From NCBI GenBank assembly GCA_002365595.1, contig DFAM01000016.1:173547-237546 (forward strand): a DNA stretch of 64,000 nucleotides. The letters run 5' to 3'. Position 1 is the stretch's first letter. Every line of letters starts with the position of its first letter. The notes below the pieces were generated by a model. The model saw only the letters and a list, made by a program, of their open reading frames with translations, was not told the DNA's origin and searched no databases. Positions 43,868-53,869 of this stretch are shown here, piece after piece. A program made the position numbers and the translations under genes. This DNA comes from Acinetobacter sp. UBA3106. Its GTDB lineage: Bacteria; Pseudomonadota; Gammaproteobacteria; Pseudomonadales; Moraxellaceae.

Positions 43868-45667
43868 TTAACAATTTAAAAAATTATTAACTTTATCTAA
43901 TACCCCGCTTTTTCTTATGGTTTTAATGGTTAAAGCTTGTACAAAAGTCTCAGAATCGGCCAGTACACTTACCACTTTTTTGGCCCGGGTAATGGCGGTA
44001 TACAGTAATTCTTTACTGAGTAAATTTTTCGCCGCTTCATCCAGCACCACTGCGGTATGGGTAAATTCCGAACCTTGTGATTTATGAATGGTCAGTACAA
44101 ATGCCGTTTCAATGCTTTTCGGCAAGCGGGTTGCAGGTACCCATTTTTCCAGACTCGGGAAATAAACCTCAAACTGCGACTGTCCATCGCGGTTACGCTT
44201 AAAGCAGATTCCGATATCCCCGTTCGAAAAGCCCAGTTGATAATCGTTATAAGTCATCATGACCGGACGGCCGACATACCAATCGCCCTGTTTGCTCATC
44301 TGTAGCGATAAAGCCTCCAGCAAGCGTTGTTCAATTTGCTGGTTTAGCTGGTTTAAACCGAAAGCACCATGGCGAATAGCCGCCAAAATCCGGTAATCAT
44401 CAAAAATCTTGACCACCTGTGTTACCCAAAGTTCAGGTTCATCGGCCGTGAGATAACTTTTCAAAGCGTCAATATATGCCCGATAACCTAACATCAGCTT
44501 GTCGTAATAAGCTGTTCGGTCAAATTGCCTGGACAGCTGAGCAGGAAGATATTCCAGCTGAATCTGATCCTGCATTTCAGCTTGCAATGCCACTGCATGG
44601 ATTTCACTGGGCGCAACCACTTGCTGTTTAAACTGTTCCAGCAATGCTGCGCTGGTTTGGACAGCTTGCTGGGTCTGAATAAATTGTGCCATTTTCCCAA
44701 TTAAGGCGCCTGCTTCAAAACGGCGACTATTCACTAAATGAACGCGATTCTCAGCCAGATCCGGAACTTGCTGCAAATCAGCCAGTACGGCTCCCACGTC
44801 CACCGCAGCCAACTGGTCAGCATCGCCCAGTAAAATCAGGCGGGCCTGATCTGGCACCGCAGACAGCAACATATTGGCCAAGCTTAAGTCGAGCATGGAG
44901 GCTTCATCGACCACAATCACATCATAGGGCAAAGGCTGCTTGGCATGAAAACGCGGCTGAGAGCCGGTTCCCAGTCCTAATAAACGGTGAATGGTGATGG
45001 GATTGAGCTGCTTTAACTCATCCGTTACCAAATCTTGCAATTTTTTATCATTGAGTGAGTTTTGCAGTGCTTCTTTCATGCGCTGTGCAGCTTTACCAGT
45101 CGGGGCCGCCATCGCAATGCGGATATTCGGCATCGCCTGATTCAGCACGGCAATAATCCGGGCCAAGGTATAGGTTTTTCCGGTTCCCGGTCCGCCGGTA
45201 ATAATATTCAGTGCCTGCTTCGCCACCATCTTCAAAGCCTGAACCTGATATTCATCCGTCAGTAAATCTGGATAAGCGGAAAGATCAACCGCTGGAATGG
45301 TTTGCTGTTTTAATCGTGCCACTTGCTGAGCCAGTGAATTTTCCAAAGCCCAGTAACGGTATAGATACAAATGCTGCCGATCGAAAACAAAAGGCGCGAC
45401 CTGATCTTGCCTATTGTCTTGAATATTCTCAGCTGGAACCACTAAATCATGCAGTGTATCCGCCTGTTGCCGAGTTGCAGAAATACAACTGTCACCTTGT
45501 TGAATTGACTCTAGAATTTGCTGAATAATATCGCTGGTATTTTCGTCCTGTGCGGTATGACTAAACGGCTGCTGGCGAATAAACCGACTCCAAGTGCTGA
45601 TCCATGCAGCGCTTTGATCATCTTTATATTGTTTATTTTCCACACAGTTATCCTCAAAGTTATCCAC
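43868..45667 (-). CDS. recD: RecBCD enzyme subunit RecD
   Basis: A 599-residue 5'-to-3' helicase subunit of exodeoxyribonuclease V. Walker A is ITGGPGTGKTYT (Gly158-Thr165), followed by VVDEASMLDLS, LLGDADQLAAV and the C-terminal FVLTIHKSQGSEFTHTAVVLD. The start is GTG with a short AGG site. It is the last gene of recC-recB-recD, 39 bases after recB. The first codons lie over a sequence reading TTATCCACA on the other strand. Confidence 0.93.
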   Translation of the reverse strand: MDNFEDNCVENKQYKDDQSAAWISTWSRFIRQQPFSHTAQDENTSDIIQQILESIQQGDSCISATRQQADTLHDLVVPAENIQDNRQDQVAPFVFDRQHLYLYRYWALENSLAQQVARLKQQTIPAVDLSAYPDLLTDEYQVQALKMVAKQALNIITGGPGTGKTYTLARIIAVLNQAMPNIRIAMAAPTGKAAQRMKEALQNSLNDKKLQDLVTDELKQLNPITIHRLLGLGTGSQPRFHAKQPLPYDVIVVDEASMLDLSLANMLLSAVPDQARLILLGDADQLAAVDVGAVLADLQQVPDLAENRVHLVNSRRFEAGALIGKMAQFIQTQQAVQTSAALLEQFKQQVVAPSEIHAVALQAEMQDQIQLEYLPAQLSRQFDRTAYYDKLMLGYRAYIDALKSYLTADEPELWVTQVVKIFDDYRILAAIRHGAFGLNQLNQQIEQRLLEALSLQMSKQGDWYVGRPVMMTYNDYQLGFSNGDIGICFKRNRDGQSQFEVYFPSLEKWVPATRLPKSIETAFVLTIHKSQGSEFTHTAVVLDEAAKNLLSKELLYTAITRAKKVVSVLADSETFVQALTIKTIRKSGVLDKVNNFLNC

Positions 45668-45706
45668 AACCTAATCTATTGTTTAAAAGCCATTAATTTT
45701 GACAAA

Positions 45707-48700
45707 TCAGGCTATCTTGCTGCTTTTATCTTCAGCAAAATAGCCCAAAATAGCATCAAGCCGCAGTATAAATTCGGCCTCCGGCTTCCAGTGATAAAAG
45801 CCCTGTTCCGCCTGCCCATTCATGCCACGCAAATACAGATAACTTGCGCCGCCCAGATGCTTTTCAATCTCATAATCCTGCATTTGTACCGTTAAATAGC
45901 GATGCAGCGCCACCAGATATAAACCGGCCTGTAGCCAGTAGCTGGCTTGCGACATACTCTGCCGGATTTCCCCCTCCCGATAATGGGTTTGATCAGCACC
46001 GAGAAAGTTACTTTTATAATCGGCAATATGATAGTGCTGGCCATCAAAATACACCAAATCGATGGAGCCGGTGAGATAGCGTGCCGAATTGGCGGGGTTA
46101 AAATCCAGCATTTCAATGCCATGTTCAGCATAGAGCTGATGAATCCGTTGAATCGCCAGAACATGATCGGACAAGGACAGATAAAATGGAAATTCGGCCA
46201 GATATTCATGTTCAGCCAGCTGATTCAGCTGAAAATCCTGATGTAAAGGCGTGCTTAAAACTTGGGCCAACCATTCACTCATCCAGCCAATCAATTGTTC
46301 TTCATCGACCTGCTGAAACTCCTGTTCATATTTTGCCGAAAGTTCTAGCCACAAAGCAGGATAATCATTTTTAAAACGGCGACGGATTTCTAAAGGCCAA
46401 TCCTGCTGGTCGTTGAAATCGATATGTTCAAAAATTTCATGCAGGAATGTTCCAGCCACGGTGCCCATTGGGAAATTACGTTTGATCCACGACAGCGGTT
46501 GATTCGTCACAGTTTCAATCGGCTCAACTATATGCATTTCATCTGCCGCACTCGGTATTTGCTCGGTATTCACCGCCAAGGCATCCATGGCCTGTTTACG
46601 GCTTAAATGCTGGGCCAAAGCACTGAAACTGGTTTTGGAGCGTGGATAAAAACGCTGTGCTGGAAATTCCAATGCCTGTAAAGGCAAGAGTTCCTGCTGC
46701 TTGGCTTGCAGCTTGGCCGGTCTTTCCATGAGTAATGCTTCATGAGCACTGGCAGGATGCGCAAAGTCTTGCCCGCGCCAGAAAGCCAAGCCATGATTGG
46801 ACTTGCCTTCTTGATCCTGTAACAGGGCATAAACCCGATGGCTGGCTCGGGTCAGGGCCACATACCAGAGCCGATGCTGCTCTGCCACGGCACGGGCATT
46901 GTGCTGATCAATTGCGTTTTGATCGAGTAGATGCTTGTCATTCACCGCAACCACACGCTGAATATCCACTTTCCCAGTCACCGGATGCACATGCTCAACG
47001 GTGGAAAAATTCAGGGTTTTGTTCATTTCCCTAAAGTCTTTATCCGCTCCGAGCAGGAACACAATTTTAAACTCCAGCCCTTTGGACTGGTGAATGGTCA
47101 TCAGTTGTACCCCTGCCTCATTCGACAGTTTGCGTTCCAGTTCCCACTCACGTTCCGCCGGAGATTGCAGCTGTTTCAGATACCAATGATAGAGCTTTTG
47201 CGCACCCTGATACTGTTCACTATGCTGACACAACAATTCTGTCAGATGACGCAGATTGACCACGCTACGTTCATTATCGCGGCTCTGGGTGGCGACCAGA
47301 TTTTTCCACACCTGAAATAAATTCAGACAGTATTGCCATGCGGTTAAAAAGCCTTTTTGCAGCCACATTTCACGAATGCAGTCGAAGTCGCAAATAAACT
47401 GGCTTAAACCATCAGCCTGGGTTTCCAGCTGAATCAGTTGCTGTAAATTAAAGCCCAATAAACGGCTGAGTAAAGCCCGCTTGATTTTGCCTTCATCATA
47501 GGGATGCATGATTGCGCTGAGTACAGCACCGACATCTTTGGCAACAGCATGATCAAACACACTGCGTTTCGATGGACGATTGACCCGAATGCCTAGGCGC
47601 TCCAGTTCATACTGGGCTTTATCCAGACCGTCGTGGTTTTTCGATAAAATCGCGATGTCATTTTCAACCAGATATCTGGGACCAGTTTTTTCCGACAGAT
47701 AGAGTTTTTCTTCAATGCCCTGATTGAGTAAATCACGGATTTTCCAGGCGACCTGAATCGGCTCGTCCTTTTTATCATTCAGTAATAACCAGCGCAGTGG
47801 TTGATGATTTTCACCCTCTGCATCGATGAGTGGCGGATGGGAACGCGAGCCGGCTTCCACCGGGCTATAAATCACCTCTTCACCAAAATCCATTTGCCGC
47901 TGAAACAGGGCATCGACCGCTTGTACCAAAACTTTGACCGAACGGTGATTATGGCGCAGGCTGTATTGTTGCCCCTGCTTGGACAGTACATCGGCACGGG
48001 CTTTATTATAAGTCAGCATGTCGCCCCCACGGAAACCATAAATCGCCTGTTTTGGGTCTCCGACCATGATCATGCAGCCTTGCATATAGCGCTTCTGGTC
48101 CCGCCAGATCCGCGCCAGCATATTGTCCTGATCCTGGTTGGTATCCTGAAATTCATCCACCAGAATTAAGGGATAGCGTGCCTGTACAAACTTGGCAAAA
48201 CGTAGTCCCTGCTCGCCTTGCAAGGCTTCTGATAGCGTGCGAATTTGCTGGGCAAAAGTGGTTTCACTTTTCTGCTGCAGGACTTGCGGCAAGCGCTTTT
48301 TGACTTCGCGACTTAAATAAAACTTTAAATAGGCATCCAGCAGGTCCAGATCCAGGCTGAGTTTGGATAAAGCTTCACAGAAGCATTTCAGCTGCTGCAT
48401 GACTGCATGCTGTTCAAACTGATGCAACACCTCTTCTGCACATTTATTCAGGACTTTTTTCGTCGCCAGATCGGTCAGATTTTTCAGAGTCTTGTCAAAA
48501 TGCGGGGCAAATAAGGCATAGCAACGCTGTTCAGCCAGAGCATCAATAAAGGCCGGTAGATCATCACACAAGGTGCGTTGCATCAGGCCATCGATACGCC
48601 ATTTTTTACCAATAATGGAGTGATATTGTCCATCTGCAGAGTAATAATCGCTCAAGCTCGCAATCAGGCCTAAATCCAACTGGATAAACTCATCGACCAG

Positions 48701-49405
48701 CTGTTCAAACTGGTTTAAATCCAGCTCGGGGGCTTGTACTTCCTGAAACTGAGCCGAGGCAAAGTTCAGACTATTTTCCACCACCGGAACATAAGCGTCC
48801 TGCGACTTCAGCTTCTGATTCAGCAGCAGATAATCCACCACATTTTGTGGCTGCAACTGAATCCATTCACGCAGCACATCATGAATCAGTTGATAGGTAT
48901 AACTTTTGGCATCATCAGTGATATCGGCCCGTTCAATCTTGCCACTTTCAAAGGAAAATTCGCGTAACAGCTTCTGGCTAAAACTGTCCAGCGTACCGAC
49001 AAACAGTTCATCCAGCTGGTCAATCACCAATTTTAAACGTTCACGGGCAAAATCGACGCGCGTGGCATAATCGCTTAAAACTTTCTGGAATAAAGGATCG
49101 GATTCAGCCGCGATTTTGTGCTGAATTTCAGCCTGAGTTAGCGTTTGACAGCTGTCGAAATAACGTAAAGTTTCCACCAGGCGCAGCCGAATGCGATTTT
49201 TCAACTCAGCAGCTGCTGCACGGGTAAAGGTGGTGGCAATCACCTGATTCGGCAAATACGGACCGAGAAAAATCCGCACCATCAGACTGGACAAGGTAAA
49301 AGTCTTGCCGGTACCGGCCGAAGCTTCAATCCAGTGCAACCCTTTGAACTGCATGTCGACAATCGGGTTAAAGGACATTTGAGTTAATGTTTGGGGAGAA
49401 TTCAT
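45707..49405 (-). CDS. recB: RecBCD enzyme subunit RecB
   Basis: A 1232-residue UvrD-like 3'-to-5' helicase and nuclease, the catalytic subunit for double-strand break repair. Walker A ASAGTGKTFT is at 28-37, LVDEFQDTNQDQ is motif II, and QLMTIHQSKGLEFKIVFLLG is motif V. The C-terminal nuclease has GSIDLVYFDGQHYHIADYKSN, with Asp and Lys of the metal site. Full length. It starts 8 bases after recC. Confidence 0.96.
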   Translation of the reverse strand: MNSPQTLTQMSFNPIVDMQFKGLHWIEASAGTGKTFTLSSLMVRIFLGPYLPNQVIATTFTRAAAAELKNRIRLRLVETLRYFDSCQTLTQAEIQHKIAAESDPLFQKVLSDYATRVDFARERLKLVIDQLDELFVGTLDSFSQKLLREFSFESGKIERADITDDAKSYTYQLIHDVLREWIQLQPQNVVDYLLLNQKLKSQDAYVPVVENSLNFASAQFQEVQAPELDLNQFEQLVDEFIQLDLGLIASLSDYYSADGQYHSIIGKKWRIDGLMQRTLCDDLPAFIDALAEQRCYALFAPHFDKTLKNLTDLATKKVLNKCAEEVLHQFEQHAVMQQLKCFCEALSKLSLDLDLLDAYLKFYLSREVKKRLPQVLQQKSETTFAQQIRTLSEALQGEQGLRFAKFVQARYPLILVDEFQDTNQDQDNMLARIWRDQKRYMQGCMIMVGDPKQAIYGFRGGDMLTYNKARADVLSKQGQQYSLRHNHRSVKVLVQAVDALFQRQMDFGEEVIYSPVEAGSRSHPPLIDAEGENHQPLRWLLLNDKKDEPIQVAWKIRDLLNQGIEEKLYLSEKTGPRYLVENDIAILSKNHDGLDKAQYELERLGIRVNRPSKRSVFDHAVAKDVGAVLSAIMHPYDEGKIKRALLSRLLGFNLQQLIQLETQADGLSQFICDFDCIREMWLQKGFLTAWQYCLNLFQVWKNLVATQSRDNERSVVNLRHLTELLCQHSEQYQGAQKLYHWYLKQLQSPAEREWELERKLSNEAGVQLMTIHQSKGLEFKIVFLLGADKDFREMNKTLNFSTVEHVHPVTGKVDIQRVVAVNDKHLLDQNAIDQHNARAVAEQHRLWYVALTRASHRVYALLQDQEGKSNHGLAFWRGQDFAHPASAHEALLMERPAKLQAKQQELLPLQALEFPAQRFYPRSKTSFSALAQHLSRKQAMDALAVNTEQIPSAADEMHIVEPIETVTNQPLSWIKRNFPMGTVAGTFLHEIFEHIDFNDQQDWPLEIRRRFKNDYPALWLELSAKYEQEFQQVDEEQLIGWMSEWLAQVLSTPLHQDFQLNQLAEHEYLAEFPFYLSLSDHVLAIQRIHQLYAEHGIEMLDFNPANSARYLTGSIDLVYFDGQHYHIADYKSNFLGADQTHYREGEIRQSMSQASYWLQAGLYLVALHRYLTVQMQDYEIEKHLGGASYLYLRGMNGQAEQGFYHWKPEAEFILRLDAILGYFAEDKSSKIA

Positions 49406-49413
49406 ATTATTTT

Positions 49414-52400
49414 TTATTCTTCAATCACTTGTTGATGCAAAAATACCGGTTGATAGAGCTGATAGGAAAATTGTGCGCAGGCATCTTCCAGCAACGCCGT
49501 CGCATCCTGTTCCTGCAAAATAAACTGCCAGTCCCGATGCATTTTGGTGGCTTCATTATCGACCACAGAAAAGCCGCTAAACTTGCCATCTTCATGCCAG
49601 TCTTTATAAATCACATCCATATCATCAATACACATCTGGTTCTGCTCATTCGGCTGCCAGTCATGCTCTTTATCTTTTTCCGCAATTTTCAGTAATAATG
49701 CCGCAGGCAATACCAACGGCTGGCTTTGCCCATATTTCCAGGCCGCCAGCCAGTGATCCAGCCATTCACGTGCTTTATTCGACGTCACGCCATGACATAA
49801 AATGGTTCGGTCACTGAACACCACAATCCGCGCCAGTTTTTCGCCACCATTCCCTAGATTTAAGTAAGCCAGCCAGAGCAGATATTCCAGCCAGACTTTG
49901 GCACGGCGCTTGGCACGCGCACTTGAAGCCTCCAGACTGACCCATTTTTCTGCACTGTTTTTCGGCAATTGAATGTTCATATACACATGATCATTCACTT
50001 TCCACACCTGCTGCGTGGTTGCCGTCACTTCAGGGGCATATTTCAGCAATCGCGCTTTTAAACGTTCTTGCTCCACCACACTCATTTTCCAGCTGCTTTG
50101 TTGCAGTTTGCCAATTGGCAGCTGATCCATTAACAATTCAGCTTGCGTGGCACCGTCCTGCTTTTGCAGGAACTGGCGCACGGCATAACGTCCCAAACCA
50201 TCCAACAACAAGGGTTCCTGCACCGCAGGCAGATCTTCAGGACGCAGATTTTCCACCCCTAAAGTTTTTAAATAAAGCCGCGCCGGGAAAGTGACATCCT
50301 GAATCCACTGATGACTGTCCAGTACCTGAATATCTTGCTGCAGATTTTGATACGGGGTATTGACCCAGGTTGAACGCTGTCCGGTGGCATGGCGAATCTG
50401 TCCGGCCACACAAAACCATTGATCCTGATAACGCACCGGTCGAGCCGATTCAAAGCCCAGCGGATCAAAAGGCAATAGAGGATGTACATGATACAGCGAC
50501 CGAAGTTGTTCAGGTACTTCCACACCATTGATCTCTACAGTGGCAGCGGCTTGACTGTCCGCTTGTTTGCCCTGCACGATAAAGGCCAGATGTTGTACCA
50601 GTTCCTGCAACACAGTGGATGGATCTCGGACTTCGCCATCACTGATATCGAAGCCATTATAAAACAGCCACAAATTGTCCTGTGCCAACAGCAGATGATC
50701 CAAAAATGCGCCCTGATCATCTTCCAGACGCGAGCGATCACCCAATTGAGGTTTCAGTAAATCCATCAAATCAAAAGGTAAATGCTGGCTACGATTCGGG
50801 AACTTGCCGCTGTCCAGTCCCAACATCACAATCAGCTTATACGGCACAGGGCGAATCTGCCCGATCTGGCTAAAGGTAATCTGCCCGGTCGGTTCGGCAT
50901 GGTCGAGCTGGGTTTCCAGCGTTTTGTTAATCTCTGCCAGCAAATAAGGCAAAGGCAAACTCAAACTGCGTAAAGCATGATGATCCTGTTCATCATAGAA
51001 ACTGGCCAGGGTCAGCATTCGTTCTTGCTTTTTAATGATTTTATAAACGGTTGCCAGAGACTCGATGCCAGTTTCTTCAAACTCGGCAATATCCTGCATC
51101 AGGCGCTTGAGCCACTGCTCTACAGGGACATTTTGGCCTTGCTCATGTGCAATCATCCAGTCACGGCGTGCATCAAAATCCTGATAAATCTGAATCAGCT
51201 TGCCAATCAGTTCAAAATCGCTGGGCAGGACTTTAGCAAAACTCAGGGTACCTTGAAACAGAGTATGTTCTGGAATTGCAATCCCCAAAGCCAGACGATC
51301 CAGCGCAAATTTAAAGCTAAACCGATAGTCTTCGTCGCCTTCACACAGGCTACGCTTTAAATGCTGCGCATCCAGTCCACGCTTAAAGCCCGCATCAATC
51401 AGCAATTCCGTGATGCGTTCAATGGCATTCACATCTAGACCGTAACACTGCTGAGTCGCGCTTAAACTCAGCCAGTCGGCAAAATCCTCAATGCTGAAAC
51501 GTCCCTGAATCAGTTCAATCCGGCCCAATACCGCTCGCCAGGCATTCAGCGCATCCAGCTGGGCCACACCGGCAATTTGAATGGGCAAATAGACACTATC
51601 TCGGGACAGTTGATGATGACTGCCCGCTTTTTGCTGGATCAGGTCGCGTTCACTCGGCGGCGGTGCAAATACACTGCGAATTAAAGGTTCCAATTCAGTT
51701 AAACTTGGACTAAGGACCAAAATATCACTCGGTTTGCGTGGCGCTTCTTTTGTGCCCTGTGCCAGCCAGTGAATCAGCTGTTCTTTTAAAACTTCCAGTT
51801 GGCGCAAACTGGAATGACAGACATGAATCTGAATCGAATCATCCTGTTCATCCAGCATATACTGATGCTGCTGCGGTTCAACCAGATAGAGAATATCGGA
51901 CTGGATTTTCCCCAGTAAATTCTGTTTATACTCATCAATAAAGGCATCTGCCCAGACCCCATCTTCTCCGGAAGACAAGTTGGAGAGCAATGAGAAATGA
52001 TCACGCGCCTGCTTACCAAATCGGGTCAATAAGGGATGACGTGACTCACGCTGCTCCGCATTGAAATTTAAAGTAAATTCTTGAAAAAACTGTTCAATAT
52101 CGGCATCACCGGCTTTGGGGTTTTTGGCAATAAACCGCTCTTTTACTCTGAGGTCGTAACGTGCTTTCCAGTTCGGATCGACACTGTCGGCCCAATATTC
52201 CTGTGACGGGTTGTAGTGCAGAATATAAATATCAATGTACTGCCCCAAACGGCGTAAAAACGCCAGTTGCATCGGAGGCAAATCCAGCAAGGTAAAAATC
52301 ACCAGCTGTTGCGGCAATTTTTTTAATGCCGCTTTACGAGTTTCCGGATTGTCCAAAATTTCCCAGAACATAGCATCAATACTTTGCATTTGCTCAAAGT

Positions 52401-53106
52401 CCTGATGAAATACTTCCTGCCATAACCAGCGCTGCCAAGCTTCCAGTTCACGTGCCTGATTCAGGGTAAATTCAGAAATGTCAGTATTGGTTTTAAAGAA
52501 CATATCTTCAATTGGGAGTTCTTTATTTTGCCCCCAGGCCTGTAACCAGTTGCTTGGGCAACTGCACATCTGCAGTGGACAGTTCTTCTGACAATGTCCG
52601 CGATATTCCATGTAATGGCTAAACAGGCGCGATACCTGCTCTGCCACCCAATACAGCATGCCCTGCTTTTTCAGCTGCTTTTCGATGCCCTGTTCCAAAC
52701 GGTCGGCACTGTCATAAATGCGCTGTACGATAGAATGTAAAGGATGATCCAGCTCTAAATGGTTTTGTTCACTCTGGATAAAGGCTTTCAGTGCCTGAAA
52801 CACGCGCCACTTGATAATAATTCGCGGAATATTGGCTTTACGGACCTGTTCTTTTTGCTCGACCAGCACCCACTGATAAGCTGACCACTGGAAACCGCGA
52901 ATCCGGTGATGAAACTGGGTATTGGCACTGATGCCTTTTTGTTCCGCCAGTTTCTGGGTCAGCCAGGCTTCTACCGCATGCGAAGGTACAATAAAATGTT
53001 GGGTTTGCAGCACCTGAAAAGGAGTGGCAGCAGGCTTATTCACGGTCGTCAGCATGGCGTGCACAAGCACATCAATACGCTGACTTTGAATCACATGAAT
53101 GGCCAT
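49414..53106 (-). CDS. recC: RecBCD enzyme subunit RecC
   Basis: A 1230-residue inactive-helicase subunit that recognises the Chi sequence. The N-terminal FIVPSHAVEAWLTQKLAEQKGISAN and IRPVPYKLIVMLGLDSGKFP are RecC-like. It has no intact Walker A, as expected. It leads the recCBD operon, with genes packed 8 and 39 bases apart. Confidence 0.95.
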   Translation of the reverse strand: MAIHVIQSQRIDVLVHAMLTTVNKPAATPFQVLQTQHFIVPSHAVEAWLTQKLAEQKGISANTQFHHRIRGFQWSAYQWVLVEQKEQVRKANIPRIIIKWRVFQALKAFIQSEQNHLELDHPLHSIVQRIYDSADRLEQGIEKQLKKQGMLYWVAEQVSRLFSHYMEYRGHCQKNCPLQMCSCPSNWLQAWGQNKELPIEDMFFKTNTDISEFTLNQARELEAWQRWLWQEVFHQDFEQMQSIDAMFWEILDNPETRKAALKKLPQQLVIFTLLDLPPMQLAFLRRLGQYIDIYILHYNPSQEYWADSVDPNWKARYDLRVKERFIAKNPKAGDADIEQFFQEFTLNFNAEQRESRHPLLTRFGKQARDHFSLLSNLSSGEDGVWADAFIDEYKQNLLGKIQSDILYLVEPQQHQYMLDEQDDSIQIHVCHSSLRQLEVLKEQLIHWLAQGTKEAPRKPSDILVLSPSLTELEPLIRSVFAPPPSERDLIQQKAGSHHQLSRDSVYLPIQIAGVAQLDALNAWRAVLGRIELIQGRFSIEDFADWLSLSATQQCYGLDVNAIERITELLIDAGFKRGLDAQHLKRSLCEGDEDYRFSFKFALDRLALGIAIPEHTLFQGTLSFAKVLPSDFELIGKLIQIYQDFDARRDWMIAHEQGQNVPVEQWLKRLMQDIAEFEETGIESLATVYKIIKKQERMLTLASFYDEQDHHALRSLSLPLPYLLAEINKTLETQLDHAEPTGQITFSQIGQIRPVPYKLIVMLGLDSGKFPNRSQHLPFDLMDLLKPQLGDRSRLEDDQGAFLDHLLLAQDNLWLFYNGFDISDGEVRDPSTVLQELVQHLAFIVQGKQADSQAAATVEINGVEVPEQLRSLYHVHPLLPFDPLGFESARPVRYQDQWFCVAGQIRHATGQRSTWVNTPYQNLQQDIQVLDSHQWIQDVTFPARLYLKTLGVENLRPEDLPAVQEPLLLDGLGRYAVRQFLQKQDGATQAELLMDQLPIGKLQQSSWKMSVVEQERLKARLLKYAPEVTATTQQVWKVNDHVYMNIQLPKNSAEKWVSLEASSARAKRRAKVWLEYLLWLAYLNLGNGGEKLARIVVFSDRTILCHGVTSNKAREWLDHWLAAWKYGQSQPLVLPAALLLKIAEKDKEHDWQPNEQNQMCIDDMDVIYKDWHEDGKFSGFSVVDNEATKMHRDWQFILQEQDATALLEDACAQFSYQLYQPVFLHQQVIEE

Positions 53107-53286
53107 GACTTAGTTACCCCAATATTTTTCAAAAATGAAATGCCTACAAAAGCATAAAGATTATTTACTATACATCTGCATCTGTCTATGTCACTTTTAG
53201 GTGGATACTGAACTTAAAAATGCTTTGAAATTCACACCTTAATGATGGTTGAATGCAACAAATAACACGAAATTTAAGGTATTTAC

Positions 53287-53775
53287 ATGATGAAAATAGA
53301 TAAAATTCCAGACTCAATCGATCCCAAATTAAATTTGGAAAGCATTCGAGAAGAATGCTTAGAACTTGTCAAAAAACGTGCTTACTGTTCTGCAGGAGCA
53401 GCCGTCATTCCCGTTCCATTTCTGGATGTGGTCATCGATGTCGGAATTTTGTCACAACTGATTCCGGAAGTGAATGCACGTTTTGGTTTGGCTCCAGAAC
53501 AAATCAGTGTTTATGATCCAAAAACCAAACAAGTGCACTGGCAAGAACTGCGTAAACGCGGGGTAGAATTTTCCGGCTTGGTGGTGGCGCGTACTGCAGT
53601 GAAAAAATCGCTCAACAATGTGGTAGCCAAGGTCATTACCAAACAGGTGACTAAATTTATTCCCTTAGGCGGTCAGATTATTGCTGCCAGTTTAGGCTAC
53701 ATTGTGATGAAAAAAGTAGCAGAAGCTCACGTAGAAGAATGTTACAAAATTGCCAAAGGTATTCAACAAAAATAG
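53287..53775 (+). CDS. Conserved small protein, possible DUF697-like membrane-associated domain
   Basis: A 162-residue protein with hydrophobic stretches (about 36-60 AGAAVIPVPFLDVVIDVGILSQL, and about 128-150) separated by a basic middle region. The AAVIPVPFLDVVIDVG block is reminiscent of DUF697-type segments in GTPase partners, but this is not certain. No GTPase gene is adjacent. AAGGTATTTAC precedes the ATG. It is divergent from recC. Confidence 0.6.
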   Translation: MMKIDKIPDSIDPKLNLESIREECLELVKKRAYCSAGAAVIPVPFLDVVIDVGILSQLIPEVNARFGLAPEQISVYDPKTKQVHWQELRKRGVEFSGLVVARTAVKKSLNNVVAKVITKQVTKFIPLGGQIIAASLGYIVMKKVAEAHVEECYKIAKGIQQK

Positions 53776-53780
53776 AAGAA

Positions 53781-53802
53781 CAGCTGGTGAATTCATCAGC
53801 TG
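53781..53802. repeat. Inverted repeat after the small conserved gene
   Basis: CAGCTGGTGAATTCATCAGCTG is a near-perfect palindrome (one mismatch pair). There is no T run after it, so it is only a weak terminator candidate. Confidence 0.45.
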
Positions 53803-53846
53803 CTTATCTGTTTACAGTCTATTTAATAACAATGTTGATCCTGCCG

Positions 53847-53869
53847 CTGAGAGTTTAATCAACTCTCAG
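53847..53869. repeat. Hairpin overlapping the stop codon of the phosphotransferase gene
   Basis: CTGAGAGTT pairs perfectly with AACTCTCAG around TAATC. The stop codon lies in the hairpin. No T run follows on either strand. Confidence 0.5.

Noticed and set aside
44686..45528. Several plus-strand frames opposite recD and recB
   Set aside because: They overlap complete, well supported helicase genes and show biased, non-protein-like composition.
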